A DNA stretch of 64,000 bases, taken from positions 2,108,001 through 2,172,000 of the forward strand of contig OZ241842.1 in NCBI GenBank assembly GCA_965202675.1. The letters run 5' to 3'. Source of the DNA: CATQHD01 sp965202675 (lineage in GTDB: Bacteria > Actinomycetota > Acidimicrobiia > Spongiisociales > Spongiisociaceae). Position numbers and translations under genes: made by a program. The notes below the pieces were generated by a model that was not told the origin of the DNA, ran no database searches, and saw only the letters and a list, made by a program, of their open reading frames with translations. Positions 10,828 to 19,487 of this stretch are shown here, one piece after another. Numbering within the stretch: position 1 is the first letter of the stretch; every line of letters begins with the position of its first letter.

Positions 10828-12411
10828 TCAGCTGGCCAGGGCCAGGGCGGTCTCGACCCGGGGGTCGGCGGCCGCTTGGCGCAGGCCGTCCGGTGAGAGC
10901 TCGATGGCCGACACGGGCCCCCATTCTCCCATCCAGGGGCCTCGGATGGATATTCGGTGGTTCCGGTTGCGGAGGGCGTCGGCCGCCGAGGAGCCGAGGC
11001 GGGACTCCACGCCTATCTCAGGCCGGGCGGCGGCTGTCTGGTCGATCGCCCAGCGGGGGATGGTCTGGGCGGCGGCCAGGTCTGCTCCGGCGTAGAAGCG
11101 GTGGGCGGCCATCTGGGCTGCCAGTTGGGGCTGCAGATGCCCTCCTCTGGTGCCCAGCAGCAGGGCGAGGCGGCCCTCTCTGGTCCAGATGGTGGGGGAC
11201 AGGGTGTGGAGCGGTCGGCGGCCCGGGGCCAGCTCGTTGGGATGGCCCGGGGCGAGGGTGAATCCGGCCCCCCGGTTGTGGAGCCAGACCCCGGTCCTAC
11301 CCGCCGAGAGTCCGGAGCCGATGCCGTGGAAGTTGGACTGGATGAGCGAGACGCCCATCCCCGTCCTGTCGACGGTGCACATGTAGGCGGTGCCGCCAGC
11401 GGCCGGAAGCGGGTAGGGCCATGCGCCGGTTCGATCCGGATCTATCCGGGCGGCCCGGTCGTCCAGCTTGGCGGGGTCGAGCAGGCCGGGGCCGGTCGTT
11501 CCGCCGGAGGCCGGGTCGGCCAGGAGATGGTCCCGTTCCCCCGCCATCGAACGGTACGACTCGATCAGGGCGTGCCAGTAGGCGGGGTGGAGGGGGTCGG
11601 CGGGGGCGTCCAGCCGCTCGAAGACGGACAAGGAGGCCAGGGTCAGGTAGCCCTGGCTGTTGGGCGGGGCGGTCCAGGCGGTGCGCCCGAACAGGTCCAA
11701 GGCCAGGGGTTCCACCCAGTCGGCCTGCGGACGGGCCAGGTCATCGCCGGTAATGACGCCGCCGGTTGCCTCGGTTACGGCGGCGCCGATCCGGTCGAGG
11801 TAGAAGGCGTCGCGTCCGGAGGCGATAGACCGCAGGGTCTCGGCCAGCAAGGGCCGGGCAATCCGCTGCCCCACCGCCGGGCGGCGTCCGTCCGGGAACA
11901 TGGGCGCCGCCGAGGGTTGGGCCAGAAGCAGCTCGCGATGGCGGGCCAACGCCTCGGAGAGCTCGACCGAGGCGGGAAACCCTTCCTGCGCCAGGCGGAC
12001 GGCCGGAGCGAGGGATTCGGAGAGGGGCAGGCGGCCGAAACGTCCGGCGAGGGCGTACCAGCCGTCCACGCAGCCGGGGACGGTGACCGACGCCGGTCCA
12101 TGGAGGGGCATAGTTTGGTGGCCCCGGTCGCGCAGAGCGGCGGCGTCGGCGCCCGATCCGGCTCTCCCCGAGGCGTTCAGGCAGGCGGGGGAGGCGCTGT
12201 CCGGGGTCAGGACGAGGGCGAACAGGTCGCCCCCCACCCCGCAGGTCTCGGGTGCGGCCACCCCCTGGACGGCGTTGGCGGCGACGGCGCCGTCCACCGC
12301 ATTGCCGCCCGCCCGCATGATTTCCAGGGCCGCCAGGGCGGCCAGCTCGTGCGGAGCAACCGCGCAGGCGCCGAAACCGCGGGCGGTGCGGACGGGGGCG
12401 GGGGGCCTCAT
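10828..12411 (-). CDS. Gamma-glutamyltransferase family protein
   Basis: A 527-aa Ntn-hydrolase-type enzyme that, in this family, transfers or hydrolyses gamma-glutamyl groups of glutathione-like substrates or acylase substrates. Conserved blocks are the N-terminal AGGNAVDGAVAANAVQGVAAPETCGVGGDLF, GPASVTVPGCVDGW and the self-cleavage site AAGG-TAYMCTVD, with T341 as the expected new N-terminal nucleophile. The later block SGLSAGRTGVWLHNRGAGFTL fits the small subunit. The usual GGTTH sequence is GGTAY here, a variation seen in distant members, so the substrate may not be glutathione. No signal peptide is evident, which is unusual for classical periplasmic or extracellular enzymes. It is divergent from the downstream flavin reductase gene. 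Confidence 0.88.
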   Translation of the reverse strand: MRPPAPVRTARGFGACAVAPHELAALAALEIMRAGGNAVDGAVAANAVQGVAAPETCGVGGDLFALVLTPDSASPACLNASGRAGSGADAAALRDRGHQTMPLHGPASVTVPGCVDGWYALAGRFGRLPLSESLAPAVRLAQEGFPASVELSEALARHRELLLAQPSAAPMFPDGRRPAVGQRIARPLLAETLRSIASGRDAFYLDRIGAAVTEATGGVITGDDLARPQADWVEPLALDLFGRTAWTAPPNSQGYLTLASLSVFERLDAPADPLHPAYWHALIESYRSMAGERDHLLADPASGGTTGPGLLDPAKLDDRAARIDPDRTGAWPYPLPAAGGTAYMCTVDRTGMGVSLIQSNFHGIGSGLSAGRTGVWLHNRGAGFTLAPGHPNELAPGRRPLHTLSPTIWTREGRLALLLGTRGGHLQPQLAAQMAAHRFYAGADLAAAQTIPRWAIDQTAAARPEIGVESRLGSSAADALRNRNHRISIRGPWMGEWGPVSAIELSPDGLRQAAADPRVETALALAS

Positions 12412-12465
12412 GGTAAATCAGGATAGGCAGGCCGACCGCTACCCTTCCCGCCGAAGGGAGCGGAC

Positions 12466-12966
12466 TTGACGTCATCATCGGCGGCGCTGCAGGACATATT
12501 TCGGGACATCATGTCCAACTTCGCGGCCGGCGTGACCATAGTGACGAGCTATGCCGAGGGCCGTCATCACGGGCTCACCGTCTCGGCTTTCACCTCGGTC
12601 TCCCTGGAGCCGCCCCTGGTGCTGATCTGCATCGACCACCGCTCCCACAGCATCGAAGCCCTGCGGACCGCCGGAGGTTTCACCGTCAACATGCTGCGGG
12701 AAGGGGCAGAAGAGACGGCGCTCGTGTTCGCTTCCAAGGCCCCTGACAAGTTCGCCGGCCTGGCGGCCGCCCCGCCGGAATACGAAGCCGCCGGACTGCG
12801 CCTCCCCGAACAGTCCTACGCCTGCCTGGAGTGCCGCACGGTCGATTCCCTGGAAGCCGGCGACCACACCATCTTCATAGGGCATGTCGAGAACGCCTTC
12901 CGCGGCGCCCCCGCCCGCCCCCTTCTCTACTGGAACCGCAGCTTCACCCGCCTCCAGCCTGCCTGA
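12466..12966 (+). CDS. Flavin reductase-like FMN-binding protein
   Basis: A 166-aa protein of the flavin reductase-like (DIM6/NTAB) family, which reduces FMN or FAD with NAD(P)H, often for a partner monooxygenase. Family hallmarks are FAAGVTIVTSYAEGRHHGLTVSAFTSVSLEPPLVLICI near the N-terminus, SFTVN-like GGFTVNML, and a closing HVENAF plus PLLYWNRSFTRL. The start is TTG at 12466, preceded by GAAGGGAG. An ATG at 12511 would remove only a short helix. No monooxygenase gene is adjacent, so the partner is unknown. Confidence 0.87.
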   Translation: MTSSSAALQDIFRDIMSNFAAGVTIVTSYAEGRHHGLTVSAFTSVSLEPPLVLICIDHRSHSIEALRTAGGFTVNMLREGAEETALVFASKAPDKFAGLAAAPPEYEAAGLRLPEQSYACLECRTVDSLEAGDHTIFIGHVENAFRGAPARPLLYWNRSFTRLQPA

Positions 12967-13026
12967 CCGCCGCCCGCGCCGATGCTCCGGCGGCCCCGGC
13001 GGCGGGCGGTTGCCGCGTTTGACGGG

Positions 13027-13662
13027 TCAGGGGGCGAAGTCGTTGTCGATGAAGGCTTGCAGGGTGGGGGCGTCCAGCTGGCCGTTGACCTGGCGGGCGA
13101 CGGTTCCGTCGGCGGCGATCAGGTAGGTGACCGGCAGGCCCATGAAGGGGTAGTTGTCCGTCACGCTTCCGTTCTCGTCGTAGCCGAGGGGGTACGAGGC
13201 TCCTATCTCGGCGGCGAAGTCCCGGGCGGCGTCCCATACGTCGTCCACCGCCGCCCCTACGAAGGCCACGCCGGGGTTGGCCTCCGCCGCCTCGGAGAAC
13301 TCGGGGATCTCGCGGCGGCAGGGAGTGCACCAGCTGGCCCACAGGTTCAACACCAACGGCCGTCCATCTTCGGCCAAATGCTCGGAGAGGGTGAATACGC
13401 CCCCGTCGAACAGCGGAAACGACATCTCGGGGGCCGGTTCGCCGGCCAACGCCCCCTTCGGGAAGCCGGGCGCGTTGAAGGGGGCGATGGTATCGACTCC
13501 CTCGATGACGCCTATCGGTTCGGGGCCGGAGGCCGTTCTCACGACTGCCGCTCCGACGGCGGCCGCCGCCGCGACGGCAACCAGGGCCGAAACGGTCAGC
13601 GTCAGGCGCCGGGAAGCCGGCCGGCCGCCTTCGGACGTTGTTTCTTCATGCGTCTCGGCCAC
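13027..13662 (-). CDS. TlpA/ResA-like membrane-anchored thioredoxin
   Basis: A 211-aa protein with an N-terminal membrane anchor (about residues 22-42, TVSALVAVAAAAAVGAAVV) and an extracytoplasmic redoxin domain. The active site is W-C-T-P-C (C112, C115) within LVLNLWASWCTPCRREIPEF. The cis-proline region is MGLPVTYLIAADG. Proteins of this type reduce disulfides outside the membrane, for instance on apocytochrome c. No cytochrome maturation gene is nearby, so the target is open. It stands alone, convergent with the flavin reductase gene and divergent from the VOC gene. Confidence 0.9.
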   Translation of the reverse strand: MAETHEETTSEGGRPASRRLTLTVSALVAVAAAAAVGAAVVRTASGPEPIGVIEGVDTIAPFNAPGFPKGALAGEPAPEMSFPLFDGGVFTLSEHLAEDGRPLVLNLWASWCTPCRREIPEFSEAAEANPGVAFVGAAVDDVWDAARDFAAEIGASYPLGYDENGSVTDNYPFMGLPVTYLIAADGTVARQVNGQLDAPTLQAFIDNDFAP

Positions 13663-13793
13663 GACTTTCAGGATAACGAGGGCCGCGGGATACGGGAGGG
13701 CGGCGGATTCCTGCGGAATCGGGGCCGGTTGAATAGGCCGTCTTCCGGCCTACACTCGGCGGCGCCCGCGCCAGCCGCACGGAAGGAAGGACA

Positions 13794-14567
13794 ATGCCGG
13801 ACCGAGACGGATACGAACACGGGACACCCTGCTGGATCGATCTCAGCTCCGATGACATCGAGGGGGCCAAGGCCTTCTACAGCGGGTTGTTCGGGTGGGA
13901 GTGGGACGACCGGGAAGGTCCGGACGGGAGCTTCATGTACTCGCTCGCCCAGCTGGACGGGCGCAACGCGGCGGGGCTGGGTCCGGCGCCGCCCGAGATG
14001 GTCGAGATGGGGCTGCGGGGGATATGGAACGTCTACATGGCGGTCGATTCTCTCGACGAGGCCTACCAGGCGGCCCTCGACGCCGGCGGGTCAGGGGTGG
14101 TTCCTCCCTTCGATGTCATGGACTCCGGGCGGATGGCCTACATCGCCGACGACCAGGGCGTCAACGTAGGGTTGTGGCAGGCCGGCGCCCACAAGGGCGC
14201 CCAGGTGGTCAACGAGCCGGGCGCCTTCACGTGGTGCGAGGTCTACCTTCCCGACACCGAGGCAGGGGCGCGCTACTACGGCAGGGTGTTGGGGATGTGC
14301 GCCGAGCCGGCCGGGATGACCGAGATGGACTACACCCTCCTGAAAGTAGGCGGCAATCCGGTGGCCGGCCTCATGGAGCCCCCGGAGGGCGTGCCCCCCT
14401 GCTGGAGCGTCTACTTCGGTGTGTCCGACGCCGAGCAGGCCGCCGCCCGGATCGCCGAGTTGGGCGGCAAGGTCGTAAACGGCCCCTTCCCGACCCCCAT
14501 GGGCCCGATGGTCGTCGCCCAGGACCCCTCGGGCGGGGTGTTCCTGGCCGTCCAGTACAACGGGTAG
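13794..14567 (+). CDS. VOC family protein with two glyoxalase-fold domains
   Basis: A 257-aa protein with two tandem vicinal-oxygen-chelate domains, at about residues 8-125 and 135-255. The first starts GTPCWIDLSSDDIEGAKAFYSGLFGWEW; the second starts GAFTWCEVYLPDTEAGARYYGRVLGM. This two-domain form is common in actinobacteria, where members are annotated as hydroxylase-like or glyoxalase/bleomycin-resistance-like. The substrate cannot be told from the sequence. The gene is monocistronic and divergent from the TlpA-like gene. Confidence 0.88.
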   Translation: MPDRDGYEHGTPCWIDLSSDDIEGAKAFYSGLFGWEWDDREGPDGSFMYSLAQLDGRNAAGLGPAPPEMVEMGLRGIWNVYMAVDSLDEAYQAALDAGGSGVVPPFDVMDSGRMAYIADDQGVNVGLWQAGAHKGAQVVNEPGAFTWCEVYLPDTEAGARYYGRVLGMCAEPAGMTEMDYTLLKVGGNPVAGLMEPPEGVPPCWSVYFGVSDAEQAAARIAELGGKVVNGPFPTPMGPMVVAQDPSGGVFLAVQYNG

Positions 14568-15057
14568 CCAGGAGTTTCTCCATCCCCTGAATTTTTCGCA
14601 TTCTGGAACGAGGGTATTGTATTTGTCATAGGTTTGTGATACTATGTGTGTGCTAAAGCACAAACACCGCCGCCGGGGTTCCGGAGTGTGCGGCGGTCAT
14701 CATGGGAATCTTTGTCAGGCCGGGCACCGGCGCCCGAACAGGGTTGCGCGTCCGGCGAAGGGATCCGATGCTGGTGGCGGAGGCGGGGGAGGGCTCCCGG
14801 CGTAGCCGGGCGCAAGTGGGCAGGTTTTTCGCGGTCTCAGCGTTGCGGTCTGTGCGGTCTGTAAGGAACGGGGTTGCTTCGCGGAATGCGTAACGCATTA
14901 CTTGTTCGATGTACCGGTTGAGTTCAGCGTCCCATTCTTTGGCTTTCGACGAGTACCCGGGTATGTGGTCGCCGTCGTGGAGTGCGATGTCGACTACGTC
15001 GGGTGGGCTGTCCGGTGGAACCCCACCACAGTGAGGGTTTGAACGCATACCTCGTTT
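14568..15057. other. Intergenic stretch of 490 bp with an isolated promoter-like sequence
   Basis: No convincing gene is present. A 131-residue minus-strand open frame (15048-14653) has no recognisable domain; its middle (YSSKAKEWDAELNRYIEQVMRYAF) looks vaguely protein-like and could be a remnant, while the rest has the Arg/Pro-rich look of a shadow frame. On the plus strand an AT-rich patch contains TTGTAT (14617-14622), a 17-bp spacer and TACTAT (14640-14645), which resembles a primary sigma-factor promoter. There is no clear transcript target downstream. Confidence 0.35.
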
Positions 15058-16074
15058 TCAAAAGGCGCTTCTCACTATATCCTCCCCGTCCACCCGCACC
15101 CGCACCAGAAAGAGCCGAACGCCGCCATCTAATGCCCTATGCACAACCTCACCGATCCCTTCGAACTGGTACTTTGAGCTACCAGACCTGTTACCTTCTG
15201 GCCCCCAGGTACCGTAGAACCGATGTCCGGTCTTACCCAGGAACAAGGGGAGCGTAGTATCGTTTTCGTAGACCGTGATCTCGGCGGCCTGATCCTTCCG
15301 TCCGGAAGGTGCTAGACCATCCGGCGTTGGCACTGGTACGGACCCCTTCAGCAAACGGAATTGAATCACTTCAGGCAGTTCTATCTGCGAATCCCGTTGC
15401 AAACCTACCTCAACGTAAGGACTAGTTGTGATATTTACTAGTCGATGGCACTTTCGGCAAATCAGCTCATCACTGTCATTAAACGGCTCTAGCTTATGTT
15501 TGCACACCGACCACTGGAGGTTATGGAGTAAATTGTCTAGACCTTTGACCGATCTCAGATTATCCAGAGGCCGGAGCGATTCCAATAGCCTGTCCTCGAA
15601 GGGTATGTCTTCCAGAGACTGGTAGTAATCATTCCACCGCAGCTGGTCAAAGTCCTGGGGACGCGATTTCGGACGGAGACGGTGAAACGGCTTGGAACGG
15701 TAGTAGTCGTAGCGTACCTTGATACGGCACGGTTTTGGCGAACCGCCGGTTTCGTCCAGTTTTTTCAGCCAGTTCCCAAGCTGGAAGGTGGATGTAAGGT
15801 CTATGGTTTTGCCCTCTCCCGGCGCAAGGTTGAACACGGGAGCCCGTCGGGGCGGCTCCAAGAAGTACACTGACCCTGGCGGGTCCAGGAAAGTAACTAC
15901 CACACGGTGCGCTGAACGGCCGCCATGATTATGGAAACGGACACCAGCGTACCGGCCGCCAACGATATCCCAGTTGACGCCTAACCGAGGCCGTTCACGA
16001 TATAAGCCAGCATACGCCGCTCCGGCTACAGCCAGTATTTCCAGCATAGGTACTATTAGGTCCAGTGGGCTCAT
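15058..16074 (-). CDS. Membrane-anchored zinc-ribbon protein, function unknown
   Basis: A 338-aa protein. The ATG at 16074 is chosen over one 138 bp upstream because AAGGAGGA lies just ahead of it. An N-terminal transmembrane helix (LIVPMLEILAVAGAAYAGLY) is followed by a beta-rich region (VRFHNHGGRSAHRVVVTF) that may be an Ig-like or FN3-like fold. A probable zinc-binding cluster C-K-H...C-R-K-C-H occurs near the middle (VCKHKLEPF to LICRKCHRLV). I recognise no family. The gene is monocistronic, and its composition is slightly lower in GC than its neighbours. Confidence 0.75.
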   Translation of the reverse strand: MSPLDLIVPMLEILAVAGAAYAGLYRERPRLGVNWDIVGGRYAGVRFHNHGGRSAHRVVVTFLDPPGSVYFLEPPRRAPVFNLAPGEGKTIDLTSTFQLGNWLKKLDETGGSPKPCRIKVRYDYYRSKPFHRLRPKSRPQDFDQLRWNDYYQSLEDIPFEDRLLESLRPLDNLRSVKGLDNLLHNLQWSVCKHKLEPFNDSDELICRKCHRLVNITTSPYVEVGLQRDSQIELPEVIQFRLLKGSVPVPTPDGLAPSGRKDQAAEITVYENDTTLPLFLGKTGHRFYGTWGPEGNRSGSSKYQFEGIGEVVHRALDGGVRLFLVRVRVDGEDIVRSAF

Positions 16075-16342
16075 TACCTGTCCTCCTTCTGTCGTGTGCT
16101 CTGCTTCCTCAGCCCTCCAGCGAGCAACCAGGAACGTACCCGTCCGAAGACGGGTTTCAGCTTCAGCACATGTGTCATGCCTCGAACGCCAGATTCTCCA
16201 TCCGGGACTCAACCGGAGTGAGATAATACAAATCCCACGAAATCTGGCAACGATCCGTCCGGGCGGGATCTCTGGTAGCCGTGCTACAACGGTCCCTGCC
16301 AGGGCCCGTTCGAAGCCCGGCTGGCTTGTGTGTGTTGCCCGT

Positions 16343-17713
16343 CTAACTGCAGAGTTGGCGGGCCAGGGGGGTGGGGTTGACGGCTTTGCCGCCGCCGGGG
16401 AGGAACTCCCAATGCAGGTGGGGGATGTAGTCGGGGGAGTTGCCGGTGGTTCCTACAGTTCCCAACAGGTCGCCGGCCATTACCTTTTGGTTGACCTCAA
16501 GGTCGGGCGCCCAGCTGTCGAGGTGGGCGTAGTAGTACTCGTCGCCGTTGGCGGCCGCCAGCCACACTGTGATGCCGCCCAGGCCGCCGTTGCGCAGGCG
16601 CTTTACCACACCGTCGATAACCGCCACCACCGGGGTGCCGCGCGCCGCCAGGAAGTCGACTCCTTCGTGGCGCCGCCCTCCTGAGCGGGGGGCGCCCCAG
16701 GTGTCGGTGAAGGTGTGGAAGCCGTCTACAGGGCACGTCATTCCCGATTCGGTCATGCCTTCGGGTTCCTGGTCCGGCTCCGGGTCGGTCATGCCGTCGG
16801 GTTCTTGGTCCGGTTCCGGGTCGGTCGCGTCTTCGGGTTCCTGGTCCGGTTCCGTTCCGTCGTCGGGGGAAGGTTGGGTTGAGGCGGGGGCAGTGGTTTG
16901 GGGGGGTGGTTCTGTTGTGGTGGTGGGTTCGGCGGCGGGTTCTGTTGTTGTGGTGGTTGTAGATTCGGCGGTGGCTGGTTCTGTTGTTGTGGTGGTTGTA
17001 GATTCGGCGGCGGCGGGTTCTGTTGTAGTGGTAGTGGTGTCTTGGGAAGGCGGCTCGGCGGCGGCTGCTTCGGCGGCGCGGGCTTCTTCCTCTTCTCTGG
17101 CCCGTTCCTCTTCTCTGGCCCGTTCCTCTTCTCTGGCCCGTTCTTCTTCCAGACGCTGCCGCAGCGAGAGATAGACCGCCTGGCCCTCTTCGAGCCGTAT
17201 TTTGAGGTCGGCGGCCACCTCCTCGAAATGGACCAGCGTCCGTTGGTGCTCCTCCTGCTCGGCCCGCAGCTCCTCGCCGGCGGTTTCCAGGCGGCGGGTC
17301 AGGGTCTCCAGTCCGTCGAACATGGCCTGATCCCGCACCCGGATGTCCATCAGGTATTCGGAACGGGTGTCCAGATCGGTGGGCGAGGCGGTGAGAAAGA
17401 ACGAGGCCAGGTCGCTCTCGGCGCCGTTCATGTAGAGGTTCACGGCCCGCTCACGGAGCCGGCTGCGCAGCATCCGCAGCTCCACCCCATAGTCGGCTAT
17501 CGATGATTCGAGCTGGTCTATCCGGGTCTGCAGCTCTGCGTCGGACACCCATGCCGCCTCGTATTGCTCGGTCAGCTCCCGCGACTCTGCCCGGAGGCGT
17601 TCCAGCTCCGCCCTCGCCCCGGCCAGTTCTTCCTCGGTCGTCTGGGCGGCTGACGGCAGGATCGAAGATGCGGCCGCCAGCCATATTGCCAAGCCGATCT
17701 TCCAGGCTCTCAT
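16343..17713 (-). CDS. M23 peptidase with coiled coil and low-complexity linker (EnvC/NlpD-like murein hydrolase activator)
   Basis: A 456-aa exported protein. Its layout is a signal peptide (residues 1-23, cut after SAAQ), a long coiled coil (about 25-215), a Thr/Pro/Glu-rich linker (about 216-325) and a C-terminal LytM/M23 domain. The metal ligands are present: H349 and D353 in HEGVDF, and the HLH at 432-434 in PHLHWEF, so the peptidase may be active. The linker has DNA repeats: three REEERA-type heptads and two near-identical PEPDQEP units separated by MTD. It probably cleaves or regulates peptidoglycan at the cell surface. It lies 7 bp after the FxsA gene on the same strand. Confidence 0.9.
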   Translation of the reverse strand: MRAWKIGLAIWLAAASSILPSAAQTTEEELAGARAELERLRAESRELTEQYEAAWVSDAELQTRIDQLESSIADYGVELRMLRSRLRERAVNLYMNGAESDLASFFLTASPTDLDTRSEYLMDIRVRDQAMFDGLETLTRRLETAGEELRAEQEEHQRTLVHFEEVAADLKIRLEEGQAVYLSLRQRLEEERAREEERAREEERAREEEEARAAEAAAAEPPSQDTTTTTTEPAAAESTTTTTTEPATAESTTTTTTEPAAEPTTTTEPPPQTTAPASTQPSPDDGTEPDQEPEDATDPEPDQEPDGMTDPEPDQEPEGMTESGMTCPVDGFHTFTDTWGAPRSGGRRHEGVDFLAARGTPVVAVIDGVVKRLRNGGLGGITVWLAAANGDEYYYAHLDSWAPDLEVNQKVMAGDLLGTVGTTGNSPDYIPHLHWEFLPGGGKAVNPTPLARQLCS

Positions 17714-17720
17714 CGGTCGT

Positions 17721-18095
17721 TCATTCGATGACGGTGACGCGGCGCTGCCAGAAGCGGTTGCCCAGCCGGCGCAGGCCCTCTCGGACGAAGGGGATCATGA
17801 GCAGGAACCCGACCGCATCGGTCAGGAAGCCGGGGGTCAGGAGCAGAGCGCCCCCCACCAGCACCATCGCCCCATGCACCAGCTGGCGGCCCGGGACCAG
17901 ACCGGCCGCCAGGTCCTCCCTCACGCGCATCCACACCGCCAGGCCCTGCATGCGCACCAGGAAAGCCCCCGCCGCGGCGGTTGCCAGGATCCCGATCAGC
18001 ATCAGGCCGAGCCCGATCCGGTTCTGGACGTAGATGAACAACAGCAGCTCCAGGACCGGAACCAACATGAAGGCGGAGGTCAGTAAAACTCCCAT
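17721..18095 (-). CDS. fxsA: FxsA family membrane protein
   Basis: A 124-aa integral membrane protein with three to four hydrophobic segments: LTSAFMLVPVLELLLFIYV, GLGLMLIGILATAAAGAFL, and GAMVLVGGALLLTPGFLTDAVGFLLMIP. The last block, with LLLTPGFLTDAVGFLL, is the FxsA family signature. In Escherichia coli the homologue is linked to phage T7 exclusion; in actinobacteria the role is unknown. It is co-directional with the M23 gene and divergent from selA. Confidence 0.9.
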   Translation of the reverse strand: MGVLLTSAFMLVPVLELLLFIYVQNRIGLGLMLIGILATAAAGAFLVRMQGLAVWMRVREDLAAGLVPGRQLVHGAMVLVGGALLLTPGFLTDAVGFLLMIPFVREGLRRLGNRFWQRRVTVIE

Positions 18096-18131
18096 GAGGG
18101 CCAGCTTATCCGGCCGGTATCATTATTTCCG

Positions 18132-19487
18132 ATGAATCAGCTGCGCGGCCTGCCCTCCGTTGACGCCCTTGCCGCCCGCATCGCCGCCGGGGCGGGGGCC
18201 GGCCTTCCTCCGATACTGGCCGCCGAGGTGGCCCGCCGCAGCATCGACCGGACCCGCGCGGCGGCCCTCGAGGGGAAGCGGCTGGATCCGGAGGCCCTGG
18301 CGGGCCGGGCGGCGAAGCGCCTGGCCAGGACCAGGATCCGGCGGGTGATCAACGCCACCGGGGTGTTGCTCCACACCAACCTCGGGCGGGCGCCCCTCCA
18401 TCCCGAGGCCGCCGCCGCGGCCCGCCGGGCGGCTTCCGGATACGGCAACCTCGAGTTCGACCTTGCCGAAGGGAGGCGCGGATCGAGGGGGGCGTACCTG
18501 AACCGCCTGCTGAGCAGGCTGACGGGGGCGGAGGCGGCGCTGGCGGTCAACAACAACGCCGCCGCCCTGTTTCTCGCCCTTCACGCCCTGGCGGCCGGAG
18601 GATCGGTTCCGGTGTCGCGGGGGGAGCTGATCGAGATAGGCGGGTCGTACCGCCTGCCGGAGCTGATGGCCGCCTCGGGGGTCCGCCTGGCCGAGATCGG
18701 CACCACCAACCGCACCCGGATCGCCGATTACGAACGGGTTCTGGAACCCGATGCCCGGATGCTGCTCAAGGTACATCCTTCCAACTACCGGGTGGTGGGC
18801 TTCACCGAGGAGGCCGGCTTGGAGGAGCTGGCCGGGTTGGGGCGGCGGAGCGGCCTGCCGGTGATGTACGACTCGGGGAGCGGCTTGCTGGACGCCGGGG
18901 TTCCCTGGCTGGCCGGGCCGCCCCCGGCCTGGCTGTCCGGCGAGCCGGGGGTGCGCCAGGCGCTGGCGGCGGGCGCCGACCTGGTCGCCTTCTCCGGCGA
19001 CAAGCTGTTCGGCGGATGCCAGGCGGGGGTTGTGGTCGGGCGGGCCGAGGCGGTGGCCCGGCTCCGGTCTTCCCCGGTGGCGAGGGCGGTGCGGATCGAC
19101 GGTCCTTCCATCGCCGCCCTGGGCCGCACCGCCGAGCTGTACGCCGAGGGGAGGGGCGCCGAGATCCCCTTCTGGCGCATGGCCGCCCTGCCGGTCGACC
19201 GGCTCCGGGAGCGGTTGGAGCAGATTGCCCGGACGGCGGGGGCGCCGGGGGAGGTGCGGACATCGGAGGCGATGACCGGGGCGGGGTCGGCGCCCGGAAA
19301 CGCGGTGCCGTCCCCCGCCTTGGTGCTCGAGGGAAGGGGGGAGGAGCTGTGGCCCCGCCTGCTGGAGGCCGAGCCGGCGGTGGTGGCCCGCCGCTCGGCC
19401 GGCGACCTGCTGATCGATGTCCGGGCCGTCCCCGAGGGCGAAGACGGGCTGGTGGCCGCCGCCCTGCGGGACGCATGCCGGTTGTAG
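18132..19487 (+). CDS. selA: L-seryl-tRNA(Sec) selenium transferase (SelA)
   Basis: A 451-aa PLP enzyme that converts seryl-tRNA(Sec) to selenocysteinyl-tRNA(Sec) using selenophosphate. Family blocks are INATGVLLHTNLGRAPL near residue 75, NNNAAALFLALHALA, ELIEIGGSYRLPELMAASG and EIGTTNRTR. The PLP lysine is K291 in FSGDKLFGGCQAG. The first gene of a selAB operon, its end overlaps selB by 13 bp. Its clearest client in this window is the UGA-containing formate dehydrogenase at 54048-55943. Confidence 0.97.
   Translation: MNQLRGLPSVDALAARIAAGAGAGLPPILAAEVARRSIDRTRAAALEGKRLDPEALAGRAAKRLARTRIRRVINATGVLLHTNLGRAPLHPEAAAAARRAASGYGNLEFDLAEGRRGSRGAYLNRLLSRLTGAEAALAVNNNAAALFLALHALAAGGSVPVSRGELIEIGGSYRLPELMAASGVRLAEIGTTNRTRIADYERVLEPDARMLLKVHPSNYRVVGFTEEAGLEELAGLGRRSGLPVMYDSGSGLLDAGVPWLAGPPPAWLSGEPGVRQALAAGADLVAFSGDKLFGGCQAGVVVGRAEAVARLRSSPVARAVRIDGPSIAALGRTAELYAEGRGAEIPFWRMAALPVDRLRERLEQIARTAGAPGEVRTSEAMTGAGSAPGNAVPSPALVLEGRGEELWPRLLEAEPAVVARRSAGDLLIDVRAVPEGEDGLVAAALRDACRL

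Noticed and set aside
16298..16325. TTCGAA-containing hairpin considered as a tRNA T-arm (search for tRNA-Sec)
   Set aside because: The stem does not give a 5-bp T-arm, and no acceptor or anticodon arm with TCA is found around it. It is at best a weak terminator-like hairpin after the M23 gene.
16860..17150. Tandem repeats as a separate mobile or minisatellite element
   Set aside because: They encode the Thr/Pro/Glu linker and REEERA coiled coil of the M23 protein in frame.
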